DNA of 53,215 nt. It comes from Chitinophagaceae bacterium. Lineage in GTDB: Bacteria; Bacteroidota; Bacteroidia; Chitinophagales; Chitinophagaceae. The stretch's first letter is position 1, and each line of letters opens with the position of its first letter. The position numbers and the translations under genes were made by a program. Location: positions 1-53,215 of the forward strand of contig JAIEQM010000046.1 in the NCBI GenBank assembly GCA_019747705.1, read 5' to 3'. The notes beneath the pieces are model-generated. The model saw nothing but the letters and a program-made list of their open reading frames with translations, made no database searches and was not told the origin of the DNA. Shown here piece after piece: positions 8,290-16,395 of this stretch.

Positions 8290-9717
8290 TTATATCCCAA
8301 TTTCAAAATGCATTTCAGGAATGGTAATATCGTTAAATCCTTTTTTCAATAACCTGTTTCTGAATGCCTGCTGCACATCATACTCCCCATGTACCAGAAA
8401 TAATTTTTGTAACTGGTTCGCATCCTGGCAGGCCAGCCACTGGCACATATCATCATAATCGCCATGTGCACTCATACTTCTTATCTGCCCCACTTCTGCA
8501 TTCACCTGTTTTTCCACGCCATATATTTTCACTTCTTTCATACCACGTAATAATTTACCGCCAAGAGAACGGGGTTCACAATAACCTGTAAGCAAAATAG
8601 TATTACGGGCATTCTCAATGGTATTATTGATATGATGTTTTACTCTTCCGGCATCAGCCATACCGCTGGCACTGATAACAACATAAGGGCCATTTTTAAA
8701 GTTTAAGAGTTTTGATTCGTCCACTGTTTTTATAAACTTCAGTCCTTTAAACGCAAACGGGTCGCTGTCTTCCAGTAAAACTTTTTGGATGCGGCTGTTA
8801 AAGTATTGCGGATAATTTTTTACAATCGTTGTAGCGTTTACACTTAACGGGCTGTCAACATAATAATCCAGTTCGGGCAAACGCCTTTCCAGTTCCAGTT
8901 GATTGAGATCATAAAGCAGCTCCTGTGTGCGGCCCACACTAAATGCAGGAATGATGAGTTTTCCTTTTTTCTGAATACAGGCTTTGTTAATCCACTCCAG
9001 CAACTGATCGGGTGTTGATGATGCATTATCATGTAAACTGTTGCCATAGGTTGACTCCATGATAATAACATCTGCCTGCGGAAATATATCAGGCGATTTT
9101 AAAATAACATCACGGTATCTTCCAATATCCCCTGAAAAAGTGATGCGTTTTGTTTTGCCCCGTCCGACCGGGTCATCCGGGCGGACATTTTCAGTAATTT
9201 TTAAATGCACGCAGGCGCTGCCAATAATATGCCCTGCATCTGTAAACATGGCTTCAATATCATCACTCACTTTAAACCATACGCCATATTCCCGTTTTTC
9301 CAAATGATCCACAGCTTTTACTGCATCTTCAGTTGTATAAAGCGGTTTTAGATAAGGAAGGCCCTGTGCTGCACGACGTTTGTTTTCATACTTCACATCA
9401 TCTTCCTGTATTTCTGCACTGTCTTCCAGCAGCACGGCTGTTAAATCTTTTGTTGCAGGTGTGCAATAGATGGTTCCTTTATAACCATCAGCAATTAATT
9501 TGGGAATTAAACCGCTGTGATCAATATGCGCATGGCTCAGGATCATATAATCCACTTCTGCAGGATCAAAACCCCAGTTACGGTTCATGGCATCCGTATC
9601 TTTTCCCATGCCCTGGAACATGCCGCAATCCAGTAATAATTTTTTTCCGTTAACAAGTGTAATAATATGTTTACTGCCTGTTACAACTCTTGCTGCGCCG
9701 TGAAATGATAACTTCAT
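8290..9717 (-). CDS. MBL-fold/beta-CASP RNA-processing metallo-hydrolase
   Basis: A 475-residue metallo-beta-lactamase-fold protein of the beta-CASP (CPSF73/YSH1-like) type. Metal-binding motif HAHIDHSG lies near residue 62, ITFSGDIGRY gives the next ligand, and the beta-CASP part includes IMESTYGN and PAFSVGRTQELL. The C-terminal motifs are VVISASGMADAGR, the GYC segment and SMSAHGDYDDM. Bacterial homologues are putative exo- or endoribonucleases; the substrate is unknown. The gene starts about 100 bp after the stop of the hotdog-fold gene on the same strand, with a GC-rich repeat between them. Confidence 0.9.
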   Translation of the reverse strand: MKLSFHGAARVVTGSKHIITLVNGKKLLLDCGMFQGMGKDTDAMNRNWGFDPAEVDYMILSHAHIDHSGLIPKLIADGYKGTIYCTPATKDLTAVLLEDSAEIQEDDVKYENKRRAAQGLPYLKPLYTTEDAVKAVDHLEKREYGVWFKVSDDIEAMFTDAGHIIGSACVHLKITENVRPDDPVGRGKTKRITFSGDIGRYRDVILKSPDIFPQADVIIMESTYGNSLHDNASSTPDQLLEWINKACIQKKGKLIIPAFSVGRTQELLYDLNQLELERRLPELDYYVDSPLSVNATTIVKNYPQYFNSRIQKVLLEDSDPFAFKGLKFIKTVDESKLLNFKNGPYVVISASGMADAGRVKHHINNTIENARNTILLTGYCEPRSLGGKLLRGMKEVKIYGVEKQVNAEVGQIRSMSAHGDYDDMCQWLACQDANQLQKLFLVHGEYDVQQAFRNRLLKKGFNDITIPEMHFEIGI

Positions 9718-9719
9718 AT

Positions 9720-9775
9720 AGCCCCCTCCGCCCCCTGAAGGGTGGACTTTTAGCCCTCCGCATTTCAGGAGATTT
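9720..9775. repeat. GC-rich intergenic hairpin repeat, copy 2
   Basis: Sequence with CCCCCTCCGCCCCCTGAAGG and, further on, TGGACTTTTAGCCCTCC, lying just upstream of the MBL gene start on the minus strand. The CCCCCTGAAGGG core and neighbouring CTAAAAGTCC are shared with other copies of the family (for example 30977-31018 and the one inside lnt). Confidence 0.55.
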
Positions 9776-9814
9776 TTTTAATGTTTTAAAATATTGTTTT
9801 TTACTTTTTCGAAC

Positions 9815-10300
9815 TTACTTCTTTGCTTTAAAAGACCAGGTAATGAAAAACTCAGCTACTACTTCACCGGCATCATTGGTGCCTGTTGATGTTGCAGTGT
9901 ATGTTCTTGCTTCACCATCTGCAATGCAATCATCTACTATTTGTTCAAATGCTTTTCCGGCATTGCAGGTGAATGCTGTTACACCTGTTGCTTTTTTAAA
10001 ATAGTTCGCTTCTAATTTAACTACCAGCATGGATACAAATGGTTTTCGGTGGTGTAACTGCATCATGGCCAGCAATCCTGTACTCATTTCTGCAGCCATT
10101 GCCAAACACGCAAAGTAGGTGGAACGAAATGGGTTTTGTGATAACCACTTGTAAGGAACAGTTACCACTGCTTTATCTGTTTGCAATGTTTTTACTTTTA
10201 CTCCTGCAAAATAGGCAGCCGGTAATTTGGTAAACATGAACAGCCTGCTTTTGAATGAACTGCCCATAATGGAAATAAATTGATTTGCGTTTGGATTCAT
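9815..10300 (-). CDS. DUF4442-type hotdog-fold protein
   Basis: About 161 residues from the ATG at 10300 (MNPNANQF). The pattern of a long N-terminal helix (KLPAAYFAGVKVKTL), the PYKWLSQNPFRSTYFACLAMAAEM segment and later strands (SMLVVKLEANYFKKATG) fits the DUF4442 branch of the hotdog thioesterase superfamily. A thioesterase role on an acyl-CoA-like substrate is inference from the fold. An upstream ATG at 10348 would add 16 residues, but those are encoded by GC-rich repeat DNA, so the later start is preferred. Confidence 0.78.
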   Translation of the reverse strand: MNPNANQFISIMGSSFKSRLFMFTKLPAAYFAGVKVKTLQTDKAVVTVPYKWLSQNPFRSTYFACLAMAAEMSTGLLAMMQLHHRKPFVSMLVVKLEANYFKKATGVTAFTCNAGKAFEQIVDDCIADGEARTYTATSTGTNDAGEVVAEFFITWSFKAKK

Positions 10301-10305
10301 AATCT

Positions 10306-10375
10306 GCCCCCCAGCCCCCTTCCGACTTCCCCCCAAGGGGGAAGCCACCAGAGCACAGCCCTGACTTTTTTGAGA
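10306..10375. repeat. GC-rich intergenic repeat, copy 3 (pair of 30832-30895)
   Basis: Contains GCCCCCTTCCGACTTCCCCC, then AAGGGGGAAGCCACCA, ACAGCCCT, CTTTTT and GAGAGC. All these blocks recur in the same order at 30832-30895, so the two are copies of one roughly 65-bp element. The core folds as CTTCCCCC/GGGGGAAG. Confidence 0.8.
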
Positions 10376-10431
10376 GCGATTTTAAATTTTATACTCTTCA
10401 ATGTTGAAAAAAGAACTGAACGTACAAGTGT

Positions 10432-10568
10432 CGAGACGTTTGCAGTCTCGATGCCGAATGAAAACTTCGGCATGCGACGCAAGGGACGATGCCCGCCCGT
10501 ACCGAACGCTTGTAACAAAAACTAAGAAATAAATACGTTCGGGCGGGCCATGAAATACAAAAGCCGGT
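10432..10568. repeat. Modular hairpin repeat, full copy (A)
   Basis: Three hairpins in a row: CGAGAC/GTCTCG (10432-10437 with 10445-10450); ATGCCGAA/TTCGGCAT (10451-10458 with 10466-10473, 7-nt loop); and GCCCGCCCG (10491) with CGGGCGGGC (10540-10548). The first two modules recur at 45195-45234 and the third, with its flanks GCGACGCAA and AGCCGGTA, at 24741-24840. Non-coding; it lies between the hotdog and papain-like genes. Confidence 0.75.
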
Positions 10569-10577
10569 AACAAAAAA

Positions 10578-12194
10578 TCATTTCGTTACTTCTACAATAC
10601 AAGCCACCACATCATTACCGTCACCTGTAACATCAAACCGCATAGCGCCTTTGCCTGTGTTGCTGAAACGCACGTTGCGAATAAGTGAACCCCCCAGCAC
10701 ACTGTTTAATCTTGCAGCATAATCACTTGCAGGATTAGCGCTTATTTGCTGATTGAGCTGATGCCAGTTCAATTCTTTTTTACTGATAACAACGGCCATT
10801 ACATCACGGTTGCCAATACTGTCGGGCGTCATGCTTTTATCTTTTGGAAATAAACGCACACCGGTGATGCCGCAATAAGGTGAATATTTTGTTTTAGTGG
10901 GATCATCTGTACGTGGATAAGGAAACAACGTGTAACTGGTTCCATCTGTTTCTTTTCCGAATACATATACATAACATTCAACTGTATTCTTTACTTCCAT
11001 TTTAAACTTTGTACCGGGGCGAACAGGCGCTGTGGTTTCAAAACGGTTACTACCTGCTGCACGCAAAGGAATATAATCACGTGCCACTGTTTTCTTTCCA
11101 TCATACTCCACCCGCACCAAACCCACTTCACATGCAAACTGCTGTACACTTTCATTACCGGGATGCATGGGGCTCACACCATAGGCTTCACGAACATAAT
11201 TTTTAAAATCGCCATAACGCACCCATGCAAAACCATTTTTGCCCCATTCCTGCCCCCAACTGTTCATTAATAAAAATGAACCTCCGTATTTTTTATCATC
11301 ATAACCCACCACACACATGGCATGGCCACCAAAGCCCATCATTTGCTGATCGCCGGGCGCAGGCACCCAAAGATCCTGACCCATCATGGGCTGCATAAAA
11401 CTCTGCCCCACCATCATACCAATTACTACCGGCGCCCCCTGGGCGAGATTTTCACGGATGGCATTTAAATCAATTGCATCATTCCTGTCGCCCAAACTTA
11501 AACGGTTAAACCCACGCATACGGAACTGTGCGGCTTCCTGTTGTAATTGATTATTGGGCTGACTTTTACAATCCTGATCGTTATACGGAAATTCATTATA
11601 GGGCACGCCACCTTGTTTAGTCATAAACTCCATTGCACGGATGATGTAGGAACCCTGGCAACCATCCAACCCAATTTGGTTATACATAAAGGATGGAGAG
11701 AAACGAACCTGGTCAGGATTCTTATTTGTTTTTGTTGCTTCAAGAATTGAATGTGCGGCATAAGCGCTGCCCCAGGCCACACAACTTCCCTGTGAGCCCT
11801 GATTTTGTGGTGTGGGACAAAAGCGTTGCAGATTGGCGCTCTCCGGTAATGGATTTTTGGTGGGATCGTTTGCTAACGGTTCATAAATGGCTGCTTTTTC
11901 AAATTGCTGGGGTGATAACATACCGCCTGTTGCAAGGCTCGCAATACTTGATAAATTACAACCACTCCTGTTTAACAAAAAGTATCCGATGCCCACAACT
12001 GCCAGTAGCATAATGATTTTTTTTCCGCCGCCGCCACGGAATAAACTGAATAACAAAGGTAACAAGCTGAGTAAACCTCCTCCTCCGCCGCCCCCACCAC
12101 CAGGGCCAACGGGAAAATTTCCGCCGCCGCCACCGCCGGAGTTTTCGAACTGTTCCTGCTGATCCTGCGGATCATCTGTCATACGTATGGGCAT
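10578..12194 (-). CDS. Papain-like (C1 family) cysteine protease with Gly-rich linker and membrane anchor
   Basis: About 538 residues from ATG 12194 (MPIRMTDD). A polar start is followed by two long glycine runs, a hydrophobic segment (IIMLLAVVGIGYFLLN), then the C1-type protease domain. Catalytic residues are visible: Gln/Cys in NQGSQGSCVAWG (Cys near 134), His in FGGHAMCVVGYDD (near 290) and Asn in LMNSWGQEWG (near 309). The C-terminal 170 residues form a beta-rich DUF4384-like domain (VECYVYVFGKETDG...SYTLFPYPR). The domain order suggests a membrane-tethered protease; which side it faces is not certain, and the substrate is unknown. A longer ORF from 12254 adds 20 unlikely residues. Confidence 0.87.
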   Translation of the reverse strand: MPIRMTDDPQDQQEQFENSGGGGGGNFPVGPGGGGGGGGGLLSLLPLLFSLFRGGGGKKIIMLLAVVGIGYFLLNRSGCNLSSIASLATGGMLSPQQFEKAAIYEPLANDPTKNPLPESANLQRFCPTPQNQGSQGSCVAWGSAYAAHSILEATKTNKNPDQVRFSPSFMYNQIGLDGCQGSYIIRAMEFMTKQGGVPYNEFPYNDQDCKSQPNNQLQQEAAQFRMRGFNRLSLGDRNDAIDLNAIRENLAQGAPVVIGMMVGQSFMQPMMGQDLWVPAPGDQQMMGFGGHAMCVVGYDDKKYGGSFLLMNSWGQEWGKNGFAWVRYGDFKNYVREAYGVSPMHPGNESVQQFACEVGLVRVEYDGKKTVARDYIPLRAAGSNRFETTAPVRPGTKFKMEVKNTVECYVYVFGKETDGTSYTLFPYPRTDDPTKTKYSPYCGITGVRLFPKDKSMTPDSIGNRDVMAVVISKKELNWHQLNQQISANPASDYAARLNSVLGGSLIRNVRFSNTGKGAMRFDVTGDGNDVVACIVEVTK

Positions 12195-12314
12195 AGCGTG
12201 TTGCTTTAGTTGTTTAAATGTAGGGCAAAAACAAATGTGCATCAAAAAAACCATTGGTGGAATCAGCAGAAAACGATTGCAGATGATTCAATACCTTTCG
12301 TTAAATTTTTGAAG

Positions 12315-12842
12315 ATGCGAAAACTCATGATTCTTTGTTTGCTGATGGCTATGCAATTCAACTCCTTTTCACAAACGGACAGTGTTGCTGCTAATGTAAA
12401 AGACGTTGAAAGCATTGATGCCATTATTCAATCTTTGTATGATGTAATAAGCGGCGGTGCCGGAGAAACACGTAACTGGAACCGTATGCGAACTTTGTTT
12501 TTACCTGAAGCAAAAATGATTGCTACAGGAACCAACCCCGCCGGTGAAATTGTAAAACGGGTGATGACGGTGGAAGATTATATTGCCCGCAGCGGCCCCG
12601 TGCTTGAAAAGAATGGCTTCTTTGAAAAAGAACTGTTCAGAAAGCAGGAAGTATTTGGCCGGATTGCTCATTGTTTCAGCGCTTACGATTCAAGAAGAAC
12701 ACTGGCAGATAAAGCTCCTTTTATGCGTGGTATCAACAGTATTCAATTATACAACGATGGGAAAAGATGGTGGATTGTTTCTATTTTCTGGCAGAGTGAG
12801 AGTAAAGAAGTGCCATTGCCGAAGGAATATTTACCACATTAA
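12315..12842 (+). CDS. Secreted NTF2-like/SnoaL-type protein
   Basis: From ATG 12315 (MRKLMILCLLMAMQFNSFSQ), a 175-residue protein with a signal peptide. The mature part follows the NTF2-like plan: an N-terminal helix (DAIIQSLYDVISG), NWNRMRTLFLPEAKM, TVEDYIA, then strands GRIAHCFSAYDSR and GINSIQLYNDGKRWWIVSIFW. In this superfamily the cone-shaped pocket binds or turns over small molecules; no active-site residues can be assigned here. It is 2 bp from the VOC gene and probably co-transcribed with it. Confidence 0.75.
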   Translation: MRKLMILCLLMAMQFNSFSQTDSVAANVKDVESIDAIIQSLYDVISGGAGETRNWNRMRTLFLPEAKMIATGTNPAGEIVKRVMTVEDYIARSGPVLEKNGFFEKELFRKQEVFGRIAHCFSAYDSRRTLADKAPFMRGINSIQLYNDGKRWWIVSIFWQSESKEVPLPKEYLPH

Positions 12843-12844
12843 CA

Positions 12845-13237
12845 ATGAATCAGCACATTGCACATATTGCCCTTGTTGTAAACGATTACGATGAAGCAAT
12901 TTCTTTCTATTGCAACATACTCGGTTTTGAATTAAAAGAAGATACTGTATTGAGCGAAACAAAGCGATGGTTAATTGTGCAGCCAAATGGAACCGGAAGC
13001 TGTGCTTTATTGCTTGCTAAAGCTTCTAATGAAGAACAGGTTTCAAGAATTGGCAACCAAACAGGCGGAAGAGTTTTTTTATTTTTATATACGGATGATT
13101 TTTGGAGAGACTATAACAATTATACTTCCAAAGGAATTGTGTTTGTTCGTGAACCCGTGAACGAACCGTATGGAACAGTTGCTGTGTTTAAAGACTTGTA
13201 TGGGAATTTGTGGGATTTGATTGAGCCGAAGAAATAA
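12845..13237 (+). CDS. VOC-family (glyoxalase/dioxygenase fold) protein
   Basis: A 130-residue single VOC protein made of two beta-alpha-beta-beta-beta modules: HIAHIALVVNDYDEAISFYC...LGFELKED at the start and VFLFLYTDDFWRDYNNYTSKGI...VAVFKDLYGNLWDLIEP at the end. Putative metal ligands are His near residue 8 and the terminal Glu of the LIEP motif. The fold covers glyoxalases, dioxygenases and resistance proteins; the reaction is not predictable. Its TAA abuts the stop codon of the convergent lysA with no spacer. Confidence 0.88.
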   Translation: MNQHIAHIALVVNDYDEAISFYCNILGFELKEDTVLSETKRWLIVQPNGTGSCALLLAKASNEEQVSRIGNQTGGRVFLFLYTDDFWRDYNNYTSKGIVFVREPVNEPYGTVAVFKDLYGNLWDLIEPKK

Positions 13238-14449
13238 CTATTGTTCTATTTGATTCTTCAATAAATCACTCCAATCATCTCTTTTACGAATGAGTTGTGC
13301 TTTTCCGTCTTTCACCAGTACTTCGGCAGGTTTAAATCTTGAATTGTAATTACTGCTCATTTCAAAACCATAAGCGCCGGCATTATGAAATAATAAGTAA
13401 TCGCCTTCCCTTACCTCATTTAATAAACGGTCTGTTGCAAACGTATCGGTTTCGCAGATATAACCGGTAATCATGTATTGTTTTTCCTTGCCTTCAGGAT
13501 TGGAAATATTCGTGATGTGATGATAGGCATCATACATCATGGGCCTGATCAAATGATTCAAACCACTGTTTACTCCTGCAATGACAATTCCGTTATTCGC
13601 TTTTACAACATTCACCTGCGTTAATAAATAACCGGCTTCACACACCAGGAATTTTCCGGGCTCAAACCACACTTGTAATTTTTTATTACTTGCGGCGGGG
13701 TGTTCGTCAAACGATTTCTTTAAGCCTTTCGCAATAGCTGCCACATCAATTTCTTTTTCAGTTGGTTGATAAGGCACTTTAAACCCGCCGCCTAAATCCA
13801 AAACTTTCAGCTCCGGAAAATAGGCCATCAGTTCAAACAGTACTTCAATACCTTTTATAAACACATCCACATCTTTTATTTCACTTCCGGTATGCAAATG
13901 CAATGTTTGGATATGAATATTGTTTTCTTCAACAATGCGTTTCAATTCATCCAACTGCTCAACCGGAATACCGAATTTGCTCTTACTGTGCCCGGTTGAA
14001 ATTTTTAAATTTCCGCCTGCCATAATGTTTGGACGCACACGGATGCCAACAGGATAACCATGCCCGTACTTCTTACCAAACTTTTCCAAATTGCTTAAAC
14101 TGTCAATGTTCACATTCACACCATAGTTAACTGCTTCTTCAATTTCACTGAAAGCAATTCCATTGCTGGTGTATAAAATGTTTTGCGGCTCAAAGCCTGC
14201 ATGTAACGCCAGTTTTACTTCATTAATACTGCTGCAATCAATATTGCATCCAATACTTTTGATGTAACGGAGAATGTTAATGTTGGTGAGCGCCTTGCAG
14301 GCGTAAAATATTTTTGTATCGGGGATAGAAAAAGCATTCATTAATTTTTGATACTGCGTTTTTATTTTCTCCGCATGATAAATATAAACGGGCGTTCCAA
14401 ATTCTTTGGCTATCTGTAAAAATTGTTCGTTGGATAATGTGGGCTTCAT
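13238..14449 (-). CDS. lysA: Diaminopimelate decarboxylase
   Basis: PLP-dependent alanine-racemase-fold decarboxylase of about 403 residues, converting meso-diaminopimelate to L-lysine. Visible motifs are the PLP lysine in FYACKALTN (Lys about 52), the HTGSEI segment, the phosphate-binding GGGFKVPY, EPGKFLVCEAGYLL, CETDTFA near the active-site cysteine, and the C-terminal GAYGFEMSSNYNSR. The start at 14449 (MKPTLSNEQF) fits the family; an upstream ATG at 14482 adds 11 residues. A repeat-rich gap separates it from the DUF547 gene, so it is probably transcribed alone. Confidence 0.93.
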   Translation of the reverse strand: MKPTLSNEQFLQIAKEFGTPVYIYHAEKIKTQYQKLMNAFSIPDTKIFYACKALTNINILRYIKSIGCNIDCSSINEVKLALHAGFEPQNILYTSNGIAFSEIEEAVNYGVNVNIDSLSNLEKFGKKYGHGYPVGIRVRPNIMAGGNLKISTGHSKSKFGIPVEQLDELKRIVEENNIHIQTLHLHTGSEIKDVDVFIKGIEVLFELMAYFPELKVLDLGGGFKVPYQPTEKEIDVAAIAKGLKKSFDEHPAASNKKLQVWFEPGKFLVCEAGYLLTQVNVVKANNGIVIAGVNSGLNHLIRPMMYDAYHHITNISNPEGKEKQYMITGYICETDTFATDRLLNEVREGDYLLFHNAGAYGFEMSSNYNSRFKPAEVLVKDGKAQLIRKRDDWSDLLKNQIEQ

Positions 14450-14521
14450 TGAATGCGAATATACGTTTGGAGTTGCAAACAAGTGTTGGGTTTGAAGAGC
14501 AGTTTTGAAATAACGTAAGGT

Positions 14522-14634
14522 TGTGGTGTCAGGACATCGCAGATGTCAGACACCTTTGAGGAGTGTTTTAATTTTTTTATTGAAGTGATATATTTTAGAA
14601 GGTGTCTGACGACTAGGGTCGTGCTGACACCACA
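14522..14634. repeat. Nested-hairpin MITE-like element
   Basis: A 113-bp element in the gap upstream of lysA. The ends are an 11-bp perfect inverted repeat (TGTGGTGTCAG at 14522-14532 with 14624-14634), and an inner 12-bp perfect one (GTCAGACACCTT at 14545-14556 with 14599-14610). Each end also folds on its own: GGTGTC/GACACC around GACATC-GCA-GATGTC on the left, and GGTGTC/GACACC around ACGAC-TAGG-GTCGT on the right. A 42-bp AT-rich middle separates them. No coding capacity. Confidence 0.75.
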
Positions 14635-14679
14635 CTCCGCATTTTTTAAATTCAATTTGCAGTTATTTACTGACTAACG

Positions 14680-14704
14680 CCGTCAGACGGGGGCGTCAGA
14701 CGGC
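14680..14704. repeat. Short GTCAGACGG direct repeat
   Basis: CGTCAGACGG occurs twice, 3 nt apart, with GCCGTC/GACGGC at its ends. It shares the GTCAGAC word with the larger element 45 bp away and may be a fragment of the same repeat family. Confidence 0.5.
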
Positions 14705-14708
14705 TGTA

Positions 14709-15458
14709 CTAAAACTTCTTCAACAGCAAACGCCAGTCATAAGGCCTGAACTTGAGTTTTACTTTTTTACCAGCAGGAACCATGCTGTGCTTTAGCAGTA
14801 ATTTTTTGAGGCCCTTCTTTCCGCCAAAATCACCACGAAACCAACTGAAGATTTTGCTAACTGAAACTTGATTAGCTGCTTCATCAAACCCCGCATCATT
14901 TTTAATAAATGATTTTTCTGCAAGATTCAACTGCTCTTCTAATTTTTCATCATCATAAAATGCAATGGGCGGGCAACTTTTTGCACCGCAGTTCAATGCA
15001 AAATGAATACGGTAATCTTTTTTACTCAGCCGCAACTGTTTTTCCAGTGATGAAGGAAATAACAGTTTGATATAGCCCAGCCCCGGCTTCCATTCACTCC
15101 GGCGGATGATATGATGTTCAATAAAATCCAAACTCAATTTCATTCCTGCAATTCCAATGCTTCTGCTTTTAAAAAACCGGTTGCGGTGTTTATAGGCGCC
15201 AGGATTTTTTTGCAGCAATACCTGTGTGTATGCATTGTAAATATTCAGCCAAAATGCTTTTGCTTTGGCATCTGTATTTAATGCTGCTGTTAATTCATCA
15301 AATGAAATGTTTTGGAAATAAGCAAGCAAACTATCAGCAGGCTCACCTGTTTTTACGGCCAGCAATAATTACTGCGAAGCTTTCACAGGCTGTAGTTTTG
15401 TTTGCGCCTGCATGGAGAATAACTGAACTGAAAAAACGAACAGAAGATATAAACGCAT
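14709..15458 (-). pseudogene. DUF547-family secreted protein, interrupted by an in-frame stop
   Basis: The downstream part (from 15365, 218 residues) is a clear DUF547 domain: AFWLNIYNAYTQVLL, the IRR/LGYIKLLFP region and the hallmark FALNCGAKSCPPIAFYDD. It lacks a good ATG. Reading upstream in the same frame gives a TAA at 15369-15371 and, before it, an ATG at 15458 with a textbook signal peptide (MRLYLLFVFSVQLFSMQAQ). That ATG overlaps the scpB stop (TAATG), the usual coupling geometry. So the gene appears split at codon 30 by a nonsense change. A TTG restart at 15365 would yield a protein without signal peptide. A sequencing error is possible. Confidence 0.75.
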
Positions 15459-16291
15459 TAAGGCTGTTGTTCATCCGCTTCAGTTGATGCATTGTTTTCA
15501 TCAGCATCAATAGGTGCATCTTCTTCACCGGCTTCTTCTGTTGAAGTAAGTTCAGCTTCTGCCGCACCATCATTTATGGTTTCAGTTTCTTCAACAGCAG
15601 AATTGATTTCTGTTTCAGCAATTGATTCCTGCTGCACCAAACTGCCATCTTCCTTCACCACCAGTGTTTCAGTAACAGTATCATCATCTTCACCCGGCAC
15701 ATGCAGCTCATCGCTTTGTACACCGGTTGGGTTTACCAGTTCCTGTGAAATAATTTCTTTAATGCGTGGCAAATCATCAGTAGAGTTAATGCCAAAATAA
15801 TCCATGAAAGTTCTGGAGGTGGCATATACCAATGGCTGGCCCGGCATTTTTTCATTGCGGCCCGTAATCACCACCAATTCCTTTTCCAACAATTTTTGAA
15901 CGGTGTAATCACAATTCACACCACGTATGCTTTCAATTTCGCCTTTGGTAATGGGTTGTTTGTAGGCAATAATAGCCAGTGTTTCCAAAGTAGCTGTGCT
16001 CAATCGTTTTAAAAACTTATCGCCATTAATTTGGGCAACAGTTTTATAATAATCCCTCTTGGTGAGGAACTGCCAGCCGCCACCTGTTTCTCTTACTTCA
16101 AACGGATAAAATTCGCTTGCATATTTTTCACGGATGGCTTCAATAGCCGCTTCTGTTTGATCAAGGCTTGCACGGTCTTCAATAAAACCCAATGCATTGT
16201 TCACCATATCCGTTAATTCTAAAGTTGTAAGCGGACGGTCAGCCGCAAAAATCAATGCTTCAATATGTGGTATGATGATGCTTAGTTCCAT
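15458..16291 (-). CDS. scpB: Segregation and condensation protein B
   Basis: ScpB is the winged-helix kleisin-associated subunit of the Smc-ScpA-ScpB chromosome condensation complex. From ATG 16291 (MELSIIIPHIEALIFAADRPL) the conserved core runs to about residue 175, with GGGWQFLTKRDY, RLSTATLETLAIIAYKQPIT and EIESIRGVNCDYTVQKLLEK. After it comes a long acidic, low-complexity tail (many E, T, D) of about 90 residues, longer than in typical ScpB. The stop overlaps the start of the DUF547 gene by one base. scpA is not in the window. Confidence 0.93.
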   Translation of the reverse strand: MELSIIIPHIEALIFAADRPLTTLELTDMVNNALGFIEDRASLDQTEAAIEAIREKYASEFYPFEVRETGGGWQFLTKRDYYKTVAQINGDKFLKRLSTATLETLAIIAYKQPITKGEIESIRGVNCDYTVQKLLEKELVVITGRNEKMPGQPLVYATSRTFMDYFGINSTDDLPRIKEIISQELVNPTGVQSDELHVPGEDDDTVTETLVVKEDGSLVQQESIAETEINSAVEETETINDGAAEAELTSTEEAGEEDAPIDADENNASTEADEQQP

Positions 16292-16309
16292 TGTTGTTGT
16301 AACGTTTAA

Positions 16310-16395
16310 AAGTTGCAAAGTTTAAAGGTTCAAAAGGTTTGTCTTTTCATGAATCTTTCAACCATTAAACCATTAAACGGGTTTAACCATTTAAC
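16310..16395. repeat. GTTTAAA/GGTTCAA-type imperfect inverted repeat (solo)
   Basis: Between scpB and atpG. The left arm is made of GTTTAAAGGTTCAAAAGGTT-like words (from about 16318) and the right arm of AACCATTAAACCATTAAAC and GTTTAACCATTTAAC, roughly its reverse complement. The right arm runs into the atpG stop codon. The words are the same kind as those flanking the four-helix-bundle gene at 32652-33059, but no gene lies between the arms here. Confidence 0.5.

Noticed and set aside
15369..15371. TAA in the DUF547 gene as a recoded codon
   Set aside because: TAA is not used for selenocysteine or pyrrolysine, and no recoding structure is visible. A nonsense change or error is simpler.
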